Source: Limnobacter sp. MED105
GTDB lineage: Bacteria; Pseudomonadota; Gammaproteobacteria; Burkholderiales; Burkholderiaceae_B
Length of the DNA: 64,000 nt
Assembly: GCF_000170915.1 (NCBI RefSeq)
Contig: NZ_ABCT01000001.1
Location: 1-64,000, forward strand
Direction of reading: 5' to 3'
The notes beneath the pieces are model-generated. The model had not been told where the DNA came from, did no database searches, and was given only the letters and a program-made list of their open reading frames with translations. Below are positions 44,529-54,931 of this stretch, piece after piece (positions within the stretch are counted from its first letter, which is position 1; every line of letters begins with the position of its first letter). Both the position numbers and the translations under genes were made by a program.

Positions 44529-45142
44529 TTCCAGGCCTCGCGTTTGGGCGTGAACTCGAAAGTGAGCCACTCAGAGGACAAATCCCATTCGCTGTTGACC
44601 AAAGCACTGATTTGGAATGGCTTGGGCAATTCAGTCAACAGCAGGCGAAAACGCACTTGCGCCGTGTAGGGCTGGCCAATTTCAATTCGATCACGTGGAA
44701 TGACTGCCCAGTCGCGCACCTTGGTCATGTGCTGCATGGCGTCTTCGAGCGTGGGGGTGTTGTAGGTGTTGTTGGGGGTTACTACGCGGTAAGTGCGGGT
44801 CAGGGCGTTGTAAGACAAATTAAGCGGGTAAGTGGTACTGACCACTTCTTCGTCTACCCAGTACCAACGCGAGCGCATCAGTTGAAAATCGACCGTGAAT
44901 TGCAAAGGCAGGCCGCGGTCAACGGCTTCGCGTAATTTGTAGCCCAACTCAATTTCAAATTCTGCGGCCAGGTTCCATGCGGCGGCCGCGGGAGGTTTGC
45001 TGGGTTCCAGCTTGACAGCGGTTACACGCGTTGACGAATCAAGCTGGGCCAACCCCAAGGTCAGAACGCACATCAGCACGAGGCCCAACAGGCCATGCAA
45101 AGCACGTGTCCATGACGAGGGATGGGCCTGGCTAAATTTCAA
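44525..45142 (-). CDS. DUF4390 family exported protein
   Basis: 205 residues with an N-terminal signal or anchor (about 14-35) and a beta-rich mature domain: FEIELGYKLREAVDRGLPLQF and RSRWYWVDEEV are typical of DUF4390. The family sits between rsmB and ntrY in many betaproteobacteria, as it does here. Function unknown. Placement suggests a periplasmic accessory to the NtrYX-like system, which is inference. Confidence 0.83.
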   Translation of the reverse strand: MKFSQAHPSSWTRALHGLLGLVLMCVLTLGLAQLDSSTRVTAVKLEPSKPPAAAAWNLAAEFEIELGYKLREAVDRGLPLQFTVDFQLMRSRWYWVDEEVVSTTYPLNLSYNALTRTYRVVTPNNTYNTPTLEDAMQHMTKVRDWAVIPRDRIEIGQPYTAQVRFRLLLTELPKPFQISALVNSEWDLSSEWLTFEFTPKREAWK

Positions 45143-45151
45143 GGCACATCC

Positions 45152-46519
45152 TCAAGAGGTTAGGGATTTTTCAAACTTGGCGTAAAAGAACCCGTCGGGA
45201 GATGCATCAAAGCCTTGATCGGGGTTAGCCGGTGCAACTGGTAACACCCAACCAGGCGCATTTTGCGCCAGGGCATCGGAATGATTGTCGAGAAATGCTT
45301 TTGCCAACAGGGGCCCCTCTTCAGGAAAGATGGAACAGGTCACCAGCAAAAGTGTACCGCCCGGCTTTAGGGTAGACCACAGGGCATTCAGTATTTTGTG
45401 TTGAATCTGCGACAACTTGGCAATATCGTCCGGTCTGCGCAACCACGGAATATCGGGATGGCGGCGAACCACGCCAGAACCCGTGCAAGGCACGTCGGCC
45501 AAAATACCATCGAAAGGCACACCGTCCCACCAAGTATCGAGCAGCTCGGCTTGCGCCACTTTCAGGCGCAAATCCCATTGCCCATTCAGGGTGGGGGCAA
45601 TGCGGCGAATGTTGTCTTCGACACGGCCCAAGCGCTGCGGGCTGGAATCAAGGGCCACCAGTTCAATGTCGGCCAACTCGAGCAAGTGCCCGGTTTTTCC
45701 ACCCGGTGCAGCACAGGCGTCCAGAATACGCTGACCATTTTGTGGATTCAGCAACTGCGAGGCCAACTGGGCTGCGCTGTCTTGTACCGACACCTGGCCC
45801 AAATCAAAACCGGGCAAAGCAGATACTGGCACCGGCTTGGCCAGCAACACCGCCTGCTCACCAATCACACTGGCTTGCATGCCTGCTGCATTCAGTTGCT
45901 CGGCATAAGCCGACGCTGAACTACTGCGCGTGTTAACGCGCACCACCAAAGGCGGGTGACTTTGCGCCTGCGCCAACATTGTTTCCCAGTGTTGCGGATG
46001 GCTGGCTTTCAGTTTTTCAATCCACCAAGCAGGCAAGTTGTGCTGCGCCAGCGGATCTTCCATGGCCTTGTTTCGCCAAGTGTTTGAGTCGCGCAAAAAA
46101 TTGCGCAAGCAGGCATTGGCCAAGCCCTTGGCACGTGCAAACTGCTCGCTGCCGGTGCAGGCGTACACCATCTGGTCTACCACGGTGTGCGCGGGATACT
46201 TGGGGTTTTTATCGTCCCAAAGCAAACCAAAACCCAGTGCCATCAATTCATTCAGGGGCTCGGGGTTCAGCAACGTTTTGCCGCTGATCAAGCGGGTTAG
46301 CACTTGCCCACGGCCCAGGTTGCGCATGCCGAAGTAAGCCAGGTCTTGAATGGCACCCAAGGCTTGCGGGGTTTTGACACCCTTGGTTTCAGCGGCCAGG
46401 GCTTGGTCCAGTGAGCGACCCTCTCGCAAAACCCGGGTCATGACTGCCGCAGCCTTGAGCAGGGCAAATGCCAAACTGGCTTCGGTCAGTTTGGGCGGCG
46501 TGCTGTGAACCGGCTTCAA
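45152..46519 (-). CDS. rsmB: 16S rRNA (cytosine-967-C5)-methyltransferase
   Basis: 455 residues. An N-terminal NusB-like RNA-binding domain (about 1-140) is followed by an m5C methyltransferase domain with SAM-binding [18 protein letters not shown] and the two catalytic cysteine motifs [12 protein letters not shown] and [10 protein letters not shown]. The start is TTG at 46519, overlapping the htpX stop as TTGA; no ATG fits the family N-terminus. Confidence 0.94.
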   Translation of the reverse strand: MKPVHSTPPKLTEASLAFALLKAAAVMTRVLREGRSLDQALAAETKGVKTPQALGAIQDLAYFGMRNLGRGQVLTRLISGKTLLNPEPLNELMALGFGLLWDDKNPKYPAHTVVDQMVYACTGSEQFARAKGLANACLRNFLRDSNTWRNKAMEDPLAQHNLPAWWIEKLKASHPQHWETMLAQAQSHPPLVVRVNTRSSSASAYAEQLNAAGMQASVIGEQAVLLAKPVPVSALPGFDLGQVSVQDSAAQLASQLLNPQNGQRILDACAAPGGKTGHLLELADIELVALDSSPQRLGRVEDNIRRIAPTLNGQWDLRLKVAQAELLDTWWDGVPFDGILADVPCTGSGVVRRHPDIPWLRRPDDIAKLSQIQHKILNALWSTLKPGGTLLLVTCSIFPEEGPLLAKAFLDNHSDALAQNAPGWVLPVAPANPDQGFDASPDGFFYAKFEKSLTS

Positions 46520-47385
46520 CGTGGACCGCCAGTGCGGGCCATTTCCATGAGGCGGGCAATTCGTTCTTCAGTGGGGGGGTGAGTCGAAAACAGGCCGGCT
46601 ATGCCTTGGCCTGACAGCGGATTCATGATCATCATTTGAGCGGTTTCCGGGTGCGCTTCAGTGGTACGGAACGGAATGCCCTTGGCATACCGTTGAATTT
46701 TATCCAGCGCGCTGGCCAAAGCTGCCGGGTCGCCACAAATTTCTGCGCCGCCACGGTCTGCCTCGTATTCACGAGCGCGGGAAATTGACATTTGGATTAA
46801 CGATGCCGCCAAAGGCGCCAGAATGGCCAAGGCAATGCTGGCAATCGGGTTCATCGGCTGGCCGTTTTCATCACGGCCCCCAAAAAACAGGGCAAAGTTG
46901 GCCAGGGCCGAGATTGCACCGGCCATAGTGGCCGAGATGGTTGAAATCAGAATGTCGCGGTGCTTCACGTGGGCCAACTCATGCGCCATGACACCCCGCA
47001 GTTCGCGCGCAGAAAGCACCTGTAAAATTCCGGTGGTTGCGGCCACCGCAGCATTGTCGGGGTTACGCCCGGTTGCAAAGGCATTGGGGGCGCTGTCGTT
47101 GATCAGGTACACGCGCGGCATGGGCATGTCCGCACGCTGCGCGAGCTCAGCCACCATGTTATAAAACTCGGGGGCATTGCTGGCATCTACCTCTTTGGCC
47201 TTGTACATGCGCAAAACCATTTTGTCGGAAAACCAGTACGCACCAAAATTCATGACCAGTGCAAAGCCCAAGGCCAGCAACATGCCACCACGGCCACCCA
47301 ACATGCCGCCCAGCACCACGAACAGGGCGGTGATGGCCGCCATCAGCATGAAGGTTTTCATCCAGTTAAACATGATCTTGTTCAT
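46516..47385 (-). CDS. htpX: Membrane zinc metalloprotease HtpX
   Basis: 289 residues. Four membrane spans and the M48 zinc motif [13 protein letters not shown], with the downstream third ligand in [10 protein letters not shown]. It degrades damaged membrane proteins, with the active site facing the cytoplasm. An internal ATG at 47373 is an alternative start. It is translationally coupled to rsmB. Confidence 0.94.
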   Translation of the reverse strand: MNKIMFNWMKTFMLMAAITALFVVLGGMLGGRGGMLLALGFALVMNFGAYWFSDKMVLRMYKAKEVDASNAPEFYNMVAELAQRADMPMPRVYLINDSAPNAFATGRNPDNAAVAATTGILQVLSARELRGVMAHELAHVKHRDILISTISATMAGAISALANFALFFGGRDENGQPMNPIASIALAILAPLAASLIQMSISRAREYEADRGGAEICGDPAALASALDKIQRYAKGIPFRTTEAHPETAQMMIMNPLSGQGIAGLFSTHPPTEERIARLMEMARTGGPR

Positions 47386-47471
47386 CCCGGCCGATTCGCG
47401 GCCTGTTGATTCGACAACTTGAAAATAAGGCTTTTTCGTGCAATTTCAAGATTAACGCGTGCCAACCTAGC

Positions 47472-48455
47472 CTAGTTGGAGGCCGATTCGCCCAATTGGT
47501 TTCCGGCCTGCAAGCCCAATGCCTGTGCCACTTGCTGGGCGGGTTGGCGCTTACTGCCGGCTTTTTGAAGGGTTCGAATGCGCAACACCCCCTGTCCGCA
47601 TTGCACTTCAATTCCTGAGCTATCCACCGACAACACCTCGCCCGGTTGACCCATCAAGCCGGCCAAGACAACAGTTTCAGGGTCAAAGCACTTCAAGGGC
47701 TCACTGCCCCACACTGTGTTTGCACCAGGAAAAGGATCGAAGGCACGCAGTGTACGCTGAAGTTCAACTGCACTGCGATGCCAGTTGATCACGCCTTCCG
47801 CTTTTGTGATTTTCTCGGCATAGGTCACCCCTACTTCAGGTTGTGGAACCAAGGGCAGTGTTCCTGACGCAAGCGAATCCAGCGCCTCGACCAACAAATC
47901 ACCGCCCAGGTCGGCCAATTTGTCGTGCAGGGTGGTGGTGGTGTCGGTGTGTTCTATCGGCAATGAACGCCACAGGCGCACAGGGCCCGTGTCGAGCCCG
48001 GCTTCCATTTGCATGATGCACACGCCGGTTTCAGCATCGCCCGCCTCGATACAACGCTGAATGGGCGCAGCGCCACGCCAGCGCGGCAGCAAGCTGCCAT
48101 GTATGTTCAGGCAACCCAAGCGCGGGGCATCCAGCACGGTTTGCGGCAAAATAAGCCCGTAAGCCGCCACGATTAACACGTCCAGTGTTTGACCATGCGC
48201 TGCTGTTTTCAAAGCATTCAGCGCGTGCTCGGCCTCCTCGCCTTTTTTCAAGCTGGCGGGTTGTAATACAGGCAAGCCGTGTTCAAGTGCCAGTTGTTTC
48301 ACTGGGGAAGCCTGCAACTTCATGCCTCGGCCGGCAGGGCGGTCGGGTTGCGTTAGCACCAGGTGCACAGGGTAACCGGCAGCAATCAGCTTCGCCAGCG
48401 CAACCCGAGCAAACTCGGGCGTGCCGGCGAAACCCACATTCAGGGTTCGATTCAT
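47472..48455 (-). CDS. fmt: Methionyl-tRNA formyltransferase
   Basis: About 327 residues. It formylates initiator Met-tRNA with 10-formyl-THF. LNVGFAGTPEFARVALAKL is the canonical start, LNIHGSLLPRWRGAAPIQR carries the folate/catalytic site, and the C-terminal OB-like domain includes GEVLSVDSSGIEV. ATG 48455 matches the family start; an in-frame TTG at 48473 overlaps the def stop. Confidence 0.95.
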   Translation of the reverse strand: MNRTLNVGFAGTPEFARVALAKLIAAGYPVHLVLTQPDRPAGRGMKLQASPVKQLALEHGLPVLQPASLKKGEEAEHALNALKTAAHGQTLDVLIVAAYGLILPQTVLDAPRLGCLNIHGSLLPRWRGAAPIQRCIEAGDAETGVCIMQMEAGLDTGPVRLWRSLPIEHTDTTTTLHDKLADLGGDLLVEALDSLASGTLPLVPQPEVGVTYAEKITKAEGVINWHRSAVELQRTLRAFDPFPGANTVWGSEPLKCFDPETVVLAGLMGQPGEVLSVDSSGIEVQCGQGVLRIRTLQKAGSKRQPAQQVAQALGLQAGNQLGESASN

Positions 48456-48469
48456 GGGGGATTGGGCGA

Positions 48470-48979
48470 TCAAGCGGTTTGAAGCTTGTCTTGCTTCTTC
48501 ATCTTGGTTTTGATGCGGGTTTGCTTCAACTGCGAGAGGTATTCAACAAAGACCTTGCCATTGAGGTGGTCAATTTCATGCTGAATACACACAGCCAGCA
48601 ATTCATCGCAATCAATTTCAAACCACTCACCCTTCACGTTTTGGGCGCGCACCTTCACCGTGTCAGGGCGCTCAACCTTCTCGTAAATACCGGGCACCGA
48701 CAAACAACCTTCCTCGTACACCTTGCATTCTTTGCTGGCGTCGATGATCTCGGGATTGATGAATACGGTGAGGCCCGATTTGTCATCGGTGACATCGATC
48801 ACGATGATTCGTTTGTGCACGTTCACCTGCGTGGCAGCGAGGCCAACGCCTGGCGCGTCGTACATGGTTTCTGCCATGTCCTGAGTGAGCTTGACAAGCG
48901 CGTCATCAAACTGGGTGACAGGGGTGGCAACCGTTTTCAAGCGCGGATCCGGATAACGCAAAATTGGGAGTAAAGCCAT
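48470..48979 (-). CDS. def: Peptide deformylase
   Basis: 169 residues. It removes the N-formyl group from new proteins. All three motifs are present: [19 protein letters not shown] (metal cysteine) and QHEIDHLNG (metal histidines). It is the first gene of the minus-strand run and divergent from dprA; about 95 bp separates the two starts. Confidence 0.97.
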   Translation of the reverse strand: MALLPILRYPDPRLKTVATPVTQFDDALVKLTQDMAETMYDAPGVGLAATQVNVHKRIIVIDVTDDKSGLTVFINPEIIDASKECKVYEEGCLSVPGIYEKVERPDTVKVRAQNVKGEWFEIDCDELLAVCIQHEIDHLNGKVFVEYLSQLKQTRIKTKMKKQDKLQTA

Positions 48980-49074
48980 GCTTTCAAAAAACCTTCACAG
49001 TCAACACTAAAAGGATATACCTTCTGTGGCAAAAATAGTTCGCAAATTCCATCACTTGTCGATTGGCCCCTTGC

Positions 49075-50163
49075 ATGAGTGAGCTGCTCAACGCCATGAA
49101 CCTGGCGTACAACACCACGATCAAGGCACGAGCCCGCTACGAACTGGCGCAAAAAGGCCCTGGCTGCAGTTTACCCGCCCCATGCGAAGCTGTTCGACTT
49201 TGGCATGCACTGGCCAGCACTTGGTTGTTGCAAAGCAACAAAAGGTTCTGGGTGAGCATTCTTGGTCCCGGCTATCCGCAAAGCCTGCTTGCATTGAAAG
49301 ACCCACCCCTGATTCTGTTCGGCGAAGGCCGTCAGGATTTGCTGAAAACCCGGGGTATCGCGATTGTAGGCAGCAGAAATGCCACACGCACCGGATTGAG
49401 CAACGCACAAGGTTTTGGCAAGGCTTTTGCACAAGCCCAATGGGTTGTTGTCAGTGGCCTGGCAGAGGGTATCGACGGTGCGGCACACGCCGGGGCACTT
49501 CAAGCCTTGGGGGCCACCATTGCCGTGCTGGGTTGCGGACCCGACGAAATTTACCCACCGCATCATGCTGGTCTTAAAGCGCAAATTGTGGGGCAGGGCG
49601 GGTTGGTGTTGTCGGAGTATCCACCGGGTACCGCGCCGCAAGCTGGTTTTTTTCCACGTCGAAACCGCATTATTGCAGGCCTGGCCGATGCGCTGCTGGT
49701 GGTTGAGGCGGCCATGCGATCAGGTTCTCTAATTACTGCCCGGGTTGCCAGTGAACTGGGGCGCCCGGTAGGGGCCATTCCCGGCTCTATCCACAGCAGC
49801 CAGAGCAAAGGCTGTCACGACATGATCAAAAAAGGAGCCTTGCTGGTAGAAACAGCCCAAGAATTGATGGAAGAGGCCAAGGCCAGCTTGCCGGCGTACA
49901 AACTTGCCAGCGTGTTGCAAGAAGATGACAGCGATTGCCACACTGAAATGACCTGCACCATAGACACTGACGCTGAACCCGACGAAGAGCTGGGCCGGGT
50001 ATTGCAATACCTGGGGCACGACCCTGTGCACACGGACACACTGGCCCGACAATTGGGTTTGGGCACGGAAGACACCTTGGCTGCGCTGACCGAACTGGAG
50101 CTGCTGGGGCTGGTACTCAGTGAAAGCGGTAACCGCTGGGTGCGTTCAAATGGTGTATTTTAA
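49075..50163 (+). CDS. dprA: DNA-processing protein DprA
   Basis: About 362 residues. It binds incoming single-stranded DNA and loads RecA during natural transformation. The extended Rossmann fold carries IAIVGSRNATRTG, VSGLAEGIDGAAH and FPRRNRIIAGL. A C-terminal winged helix (about 295-362) follows an acidic linker rich in Asp and Glu. ATG 49075 is preferred to the TTG at 49063. Confidence 0.94.
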   Translation: MSELLNAMNLAYNTTIKARARYELAQKGPGCSLPAPCEAVRLWHALASTWLLQSNKRFWVSILGPGYPQSLLALKDPPLILFGEGRQDLLKTRGIAIVGSRNATRTGLSNAQGFGKAFAQAQWVVVSGLAEGIDGAAHAGALQALGATIAVLGCGPDEIYPPHHAGLKAQIVGQGGLVLSEYPPGTAPQAGFFPRRNRIIAGLADALLVVEAAMRSGSLITARVASELGRPVGAIPGSIHSSQSKGCHDMIKKGALLVETAQELMEEAKASLPAYKLASVLQEDDSDCHTEMTCTIDTDAEPDEELGRVLQYLGHDPVHTDTLARQLGLGTEDTLAALTELELLGLVLSESGNRWVRSNGVF

Positions 50164-50285
50164 AAAAAGGCTGTTGGAACAACAGAATTGAAGATTCTAG
50201 AGAAAGCCTTGATTTGTTGAAGGACTGACACTTACACTTCGGCGCACAAGGCCTTGAAATTACATACACCGACGAGTTGGACTAA

Positions 50286-52844
50286 TTGAGTAGCGAAAAC
50301 CCCAAAAAACTGATCATCGCGGAAAAACCCTCCGTGGCCGCCGACATTGCGCGCTCCATCGGTGGTTTCACCAAACACGACGATTACTTTGAAAGCGACG
50401 AGTACGTGCTGTCGTCGGCCGTTGGCCATTTGGTGGAAATCAAGGCGCCCGACGAGTTTGAAGTGAAGCGCGGCAAATGGAGTTTTGCCAACCTGCCCGT
50501 GCTGCCAACCCACTTTGACCTGAACCCGATTGCGAAAACCGAGTCGCGCCTGAAGGTGCTGAACAAACTGATCAAGCGCAAAGATGTGGTTGGCCTGATC
50601 AACGCTTGTGATGCGGGCCGCGAGGGTGAACTGATTTTCCGCCTGATTGCGCAATACGCAAAAAGCAGCAAACCGGTTGAACGCCTTTGGCTTCAATCAA
50701 TGACACCCGCAGCCATCCGCCAGGCCTTTGAAAACCTGCGCAGCGACGCCGACATGATGCCACTGGCCGATGCTGCCCGCTGCCGCTCGGAAGCTGACTG
50801 GCTGGTGGGTATCAACGGCACACGCGCCATGACTGCTTTTAATAGCAAGGAAGGCGGCTTTTACCTGACCACGGTGGGTCGGGTTCAAACCCCCACCCTG
50901 GCCATTGTTGTAGAGCGTGAAGAAAAAATCCGCAAGTTTGTGCCACGCACTTACTTCGAGATTCGCGCCAGTTTTGGCGCACAGGCCGGTGCTTACGAAG
51001 GCAAGTGGTTTGACCGCGACTTTAAAAAAGCAGAAGACCCTGAGCAGCGCGCAGACCGCCTGTGGGACGAAGCCAAAGCCAAAGCCATTGTGGCTGCCTG
51101 TGATGGCAAGCCCGGCACGGTGGAAGAAGAAAGCAAACCCACCACCCAAATTGCACCCCAGTTGTTCGACTTGACCAGCCTGCAACGCGAGGCCAACAGC
51201 CGTTTCGGTTTTTCAGCCAAAAACACCTTGGGCCTGGCCCAGGCGCTGTATGAAAAACACAAGGTGCTGACTTACCCACGTACTGATTCAAAAGCATTGC
51301 CCGAAGATTACATGGGCACCGTCAATCAAACCCTGAAAAGCTTTGTGGGTTTGGATCACGGCCACATTGCTGGCGCTTACGGCCAGTTTTGTGAACAGAT
51401 TCTGAAAAACAACTGGGTTAAACCCAACAAACGGGTGTTCGACAACAGCAAGATTTCGGATCACTTTGCGATTATTCCAACCCTGCAAGTGCCCAAAAAC
51501 TTGAGCGAACCCGAGGCCAAGTTGTATGACCTGGTAGTCAAGCGTTTCCTGGCCGTGTTTTTCCCGCCTGCGGAATTCAATGTCACCACGCGCATTACCA
51601 CCGTCGAGGGTCATCCATTTAAAACCGAGGGCAAGGTGCTGGTGAAGCCGGGCTGGCTGGCCATTTACGGCCGTGCTGCAGCTGCCGCTGGCGATGACAG
51701 CCTGGTGGCAGTTGACGCAGGAGAAAAGGTCAGCACCGACGAAATCGATGTACACACGCTGAGTACCAAACCACCTGCACGCTACAGTGAAGCCACGTTG
51801 CTCTCCGCCATGGAAGGCGCAGGCAAGCTGGTGGAAGAAGAAGAACTGCGCGATGCCATGGGCACAAAGGGCTTGGGCACGCCAGCCACACGCGCGGCAA
51901 CCATTGAAGGTTTGATCAATGAAAAGTATCTGGTGCGTGAAGAACGCGCTTTGGTGCCAACCGCCAAGGCATTCCAGCTGCTGACCCTGCTGCGAGGCCT
52001 GGACGTTGAAGAATTGACCATGCCTGAGTTGACTGGCGAGTGGGAGTACAAACTTTCCCTGATGGAGAAGGGCGAACTCTCTCGCGAACAGTTCATGCAG
52101 GAAATCGCCAAGATTACGCAAAACATTGTTGATCGCGCGAAAAACTACACGGAAGAAACCATTCCCGGCGACTACGCCACCTTGATTACGCCTTGCCCGA
52201 ACTGTGGCAGCGTGGTGAAAGAAAATTACCGCCGCTTTGCCTGCACGAAGTGCGAGTTCTCGATTTCGAAAGTACCGGGCGGCCGCCAGTTCGAAGTGGC
52301 CGAGGTGGAAAAGCTGTTGCAAGACCGAGAATTGCCGATGCTCGATGGTTTCCGCAGCAAAATGGGGCGTCCATTTGCCGCTGTATTGAAGTTGAATGAC
52401 GAACACAAGCTGGAGTTTGACTTTGGTCAAGCCAAAGACGATGACAACGGCGAGCCAGTCGACTTCTCGGGTGAAACCCGCTTGGGTCCTTGCCCCAAGT
52501 GCGCATCCAATGTGTATGAGCAGGCCACCAGCTATGTGTGCGAAAAATCGGTGGGGCCGAGCAAAAGCTGTGACTTCCGTTCAGGCAAAGTGATTTTGCA
52601 GCAACCGATTGACCGCGAACAAATGGAAAAGCTGTTGCTCGACGGTAAAACCGATTTGCTGACTCGCTTTGTGTCCTCGAAAACCCGCCGTGCATTCAAG
52701 GCGTTTTTGGTCAAGAAACCCGATGGTGCAATCGGCTTTGAATTCGAAGCGAAAGCCGAGAAAAAGCCTGGTGCAAGCAAAGGCAAAACTGCTGCCAAGC
52801 CAGCAGCAAAAGCCAAAGCCAAGGCCACCAAAGAAGCATCTTGA
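50286..52844 (+). CDS. topB: DNA topoisomerase III
   Basis: 852 residues, type IA. The Toprim domain begins KKLIIAEKPSVAADIARSIG, and NACDAGREGELIF carries its acidic residues. The catalytic tyrosine is in LTYPRTDSKAL. After about residue 620 come zinc-finger-like modules (CPNCGSVV...CTKC and CPKCASNV). The extreme C-terminus is a Lys/Ala-rich tail that probably contacts DNA. TTG 50286 is the only credible start; no strong ribosome site is seen. Confidence 0.93.
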   Translation: MSSENPKKLIIAEKPSVAADIARSIGGFTKHDDYFESDEYVLSSAVGHLVEIKAPDEFEVKRGKWSFANLPVLPTHFDLNPIAKTESRLKVLNKLIKRKDVVGLINACDAGREGELIFRLIAQYAKSSKPVERLWLQSMTPAAIRQAFENLRSDADMMPLADAARCRSEADWLVGINGTRAMTAFNSKEGGFYLTTVGRVQTPTLAIVVEREEKIRKFVPRTYFEIRASFGAQAGAYEGKWFDRDFKKAEDPEQRADRLWDEAKAKAIVAACDGKPGTVEEESKPTTQIAPQLFDLTSLQREANSRFGFSAKNTLGLAQALYEKHKVLTYPRTDSKALPEDYMGTVNQTLKSFVGLDHGHIAGAYGQFCEQILKNNWVKPNKRVFDNSKISDHFAIIPTLQVPKNLSEPEAKLYDLVVKRFLAVFFPPAEFNVTTRITTVEGHPFKTEGKVLVKPGWLAIYGRAAAAAGDDSLVAVDAGEKVSTDEIDVHTLSTKPPARYSEATLLSAMEGAGKLVEEEELRDAMGTKGLGTPATRAATIEGLINEKYLVREERALVPTAKAFQLLTLLRGLDVEELTMPELTGEWEYKLSLMEKGELSREQFMQEIAKITQNIVDRAKNYTEETIPGDYATLITPCPNCGSVVKENYRRFACTKCEFSISKVPGGRQFEVAEVEKLLQDRELPMLDGFRSKMGRPFAAVLKLNDEHKLEFDFGQAKDDDNGEPVDFSGETRLGPCPKCASNVYEQATSYVCEKSVGPSKSCDFRSGKVILQQPIDREQMEKLLLDGKTDLLTRFVSSKTRRAFKAFLVKKPDGAIGFEFEAKAEKKPGASKGKTAAKPAAKAKAKATKEAS

Positions 52845-52856
52845 GCCGCTATGGAA

Positions 52857-53951
52857 TTACGCCTTCGCAGCGCGGGGCGTAATTTTTCCCAACAGTTTCG
52901 ATTCGATTGGCCTGCCCATGCAGTGACCAGCCACAATTGCCCCACCCAAAGCAGCCCACAACAAACCACGAGACCCAAAGCCTGTGCTCATGAACACGCC
53001 CGGCATGTGCGGTACGGGCCCAATGGCAGGCAGGCGATCGTGCCACACCGATCGCACTGCGCAGCGGTGATCAAGCAAATCTCCAAGTGGTAACTCAGGA
53101 AATGCCGCCTTGAACCGGGCGATATTCAACTCATCGGCCTCGGCGGTGGGGTTCAAGTGCAACACTGGCCGCTCGTAAGTTGCCCCCAGCACCAACCAGT
53201 CTTCGGCCGCAGGGGCAATGGCGTAACTTTCACCCGACAACACCACACCGGGTTTCACTGTGCACCTCAGTTTGCTGATTTGCCCTTTGACGGTGTTTGC
53301 GCGGGCCCCATGGATCGGTGCCAATTCAAGTGCATGTTCAGCCGCGCACACCACCACTGCCGAATGTTGTTGCCGCAAGGGGTTTATATCGGCAATGGCG
53401 CAGTTGTAATGGGGGTGAAGCAACTCTCCACAGGCCTGCAAATTGGCCTGTACCCAACGGGCGGGTTTCACCCAGCCACCTTGCGGGAAAAACAGACCGC
53501 TCAAGGGAGTGGGCAAGAACGCATTGGGCTGCGCCCAACGCACCAGTGTTTGCGGAAAATTCAATAACGCCAGTGTCTCGCGCGCGCGGTCTGCCTCTTC
53601 AGGCGGCACAGTTTGCAAATGGCCAGGGGTGTCCCAATCCACACCTTTTTCAAGCAAACCCTGCGCAGTCAAATCCGCGAGCGCCCGCAAGGTGTGCTCA
53701 AAACCCAAACGTGTCAATTGCGACAAAGGCGAATCGCCACGGGTAATGTGGGGGTGAAACGCGCCCACCCAGTTACCGGAAGCACCCGCCGCGGGGCCGC
53801 TGGCTGAATCATAGAGGTGCACCGGCACACCCAGCTTACAAAGCGCCAGTGCCACGCTGCTGCCCGCAATACCCGCACCGATCACTGCAACTGTAGGTGA
53901 GAGTGAAGTTTGGATGGGTGCGGCCTGGGACGCTTTATCCGAAGAAGACAT
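52857..53951 (-). CDS. FAD-dependent oxidoreductase resembling the MnmC C-terminal domain
   Basis: About 364 residues. The Rossmann motif VAVIGAGIAGSSVALALCK is followed by ASGNWVGAFHPHITRGDS, GGWVKPARWV and STGFGSRGLLWAALGG. Their order matches the FAD oxidase half of MnmC, which acts on wobble uridine 34 of tRNA. The methyltransferase half is absent here and may be encoded elsewhere. GTG 53993 is the alternative start; neither has a strong ribosome site. Confidence 0.78.
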   Translation of the reverse strand: MSSSDKASQAAPIQTSLSPTVAVIGAGIAGSSVALALCKLGVPVHLYDSASGPAAGASGNWVGAFHPHITRGDSPLSQLTRLGFEHTLRALADLTAQGLLEKGVDWDTPGHLQTVPPEEADRARETLALLNFPQTLVRWAQPNAFLPTPLSGLFFPQGGWVKPARWVQANLQACGELLHPHYNCAIADINPLRQQHSAVVVCAAEHALELAPIHGARANTVKGQISKLRCTVKPGVVLSGESYAIAPAAEDWLVLGATYERPVLHLNPTAEADELNIARFKAAFPELPLGDLLDHRCAVRSVWHDRLPAIGPVPHMPGVFMSTGFGSRGLLWAALGGAIVAGHCMGRPIESKLLGKITPRAAKA

Positions 53952-54025
53952 GGGTTGTGTGGGCAACAAGACAGACGCCGCATTGTAACTCACACCCGGT
54001 CTGGTGATTATTTTTTGCGCATGCT

Positions 54026-54047
54026 AATATGAGCGAGTAATCATATT
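54026..54047. promoter_or_regulatory. ArsR-type inverted repeat before the YeeE/YedE genes
   Basis: AATATGA and TCATATT are separated by 8 bases, 14 bp upstream of the first transporter gene. Persulfide- and sulfide-responsive ArsR regulators (BigR/SqrR type) use similar AT-rich dyads before YeeE/YedE genes. No arsR gene is in the window, so the regulator is inferred. Confidence 0.5.
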
Positions 54048-54061
54048 CAATTGGATGCACC

Positions 54062-54493
54062 ATGTTCACTGTCAATTGGGAAGCTTTTACGCCCTACCCG
54101 GCTTTGTTCGGCGGGCTGTTGATTGGTCTGTCTGCGGTCATGCTGATTCTGTTGACTGGCCGTGTGGCAGGTATCAGCGGCATCGTGGGGGGGTTGTTAA
54201 AACCACAGCATGGTGAAACATTGTGGCGACTGACTTTTGTGCTGGGCATGGCCGCAGCACCCTGGCTGTACCAGGCCATGGTGGGAAGTTTTGAATTTGA
54301 AAGCCCGCGTGGCACTGTCGCCCTGATTGTTGCAGGGTTGTTGGTGGGGTATGGCACACGGCTTGGATCGGGCTGTACCAGCGGACACGGCGTATGCGGG
54401 CTTTCACGGCTGTCACTGCGCTCGCTGGTAGCAACTGGCGTTTTCATGGTCACCGGTTTCGTGGTGGCCTCTCTGCTTATGCATGCAATTTAA
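54062..54493 (+). CDS. YeeE/YedE-type sulfur transporter, first half
   Basis: 143-residue membrane protein with about four spans. The signature GSGCTSGHGVCGLSRLS, with two cysteines, is the conserved thiosulfate/sulfur relay motif of YeeE/YedE permeases. It is half-size, and the second half is encoded 12 bp downstream. The pair probably imports a sulfur species such as thiosulfate; the actual substrate is not determined. Confidence 0.85.
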   Translation: MFTVNWEAFTPYPALFGGLLIGLSAVMLILLTGRVAGISGIVGGLLKPQHGETLWRLTFVLGMAAAPWLYQAMVGSFEFESPRGTVALIVAGLLVGYGTRLGSGCTSGHGVCGLSRLSLRSLVATGVFMVTGFVVASLLMHAI

Positions 54494-54505
54494 GGGGCGC
54501 ACATC

Positions 54506-54931
54506 GTGAAAAACAGCAACACGGGTTTTGCCGTGGTCAGCGGTATTGCAGGCCTGGTTTTTGGCTGGGGCTTGATCATCTCGGGCATGGCCAATCCAGC
54601 CAAGGTGATCGGTTTTCTGGACCTTTCCATGCCCTGGGACCCCTCACTCATGTTTGTGATGGGCGGCGCAATTGCCTTGGGCTTGCCAGGATTTTTATTG
54701 GCCAAGCGGCTGAAGAACAGCCTGATGGGCATGCCCATGAATTTGCCCACCCACACCCAAATCGACAAAAAACTACTCTTGGGCGCGGTGCTGTTTGGTG
54801 CAGGTTGGGGTATTGGCGGTTTTTGCCCTGGCCCGGCAGTAGTGGCCGCAGCAAGCCTGGCCACCGATGGACTTATTTTTATTGCTGCAATGCTGGTGGG
54901 CATGTTTGCGTTTTCAGTGCGCACCCAATAA
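54506..54931 (+). CDS. YeeE/YedE-type sulfur transporter, second half
   Basis: 141 residues with four spans. GLIISGMANPAKVIGFLDL and GAGWGIGGFCPGPAVV, the latter with a single conserved cysteine, identify the partner of the preceding gene. The two together equal one full-length YeeE. Its 3' end overlaps the convergent hybrid kinase gene by 18 bp. Confidence 0.85.
   Translation: MKNSNTGFAVVSGIAGLVFGWGLIISGMANPAKVIGFLDLSMPWDPSLMFVMGGAIALGLPGFLLAKRLKNSLMGMPMNLPTHTQIDKKLLLGAVLFGAGWGIGGFCPGPAVVAAASLATDGLIFIAAMLVGMFAFSVRTQ

Noticed and set aside
50164-50285. Possible terminator between dprA and topB
   Set aside because: Only a weak CTGTT/AACAG stem (50172-50186) without a following T-run is visible, so it is not called.
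51288-52430. 380-codon minus-strand frame opposite topB
   Set aside because: It is the antisense of the topoisomerase gene, with no ribosome site and no recognisable domain.
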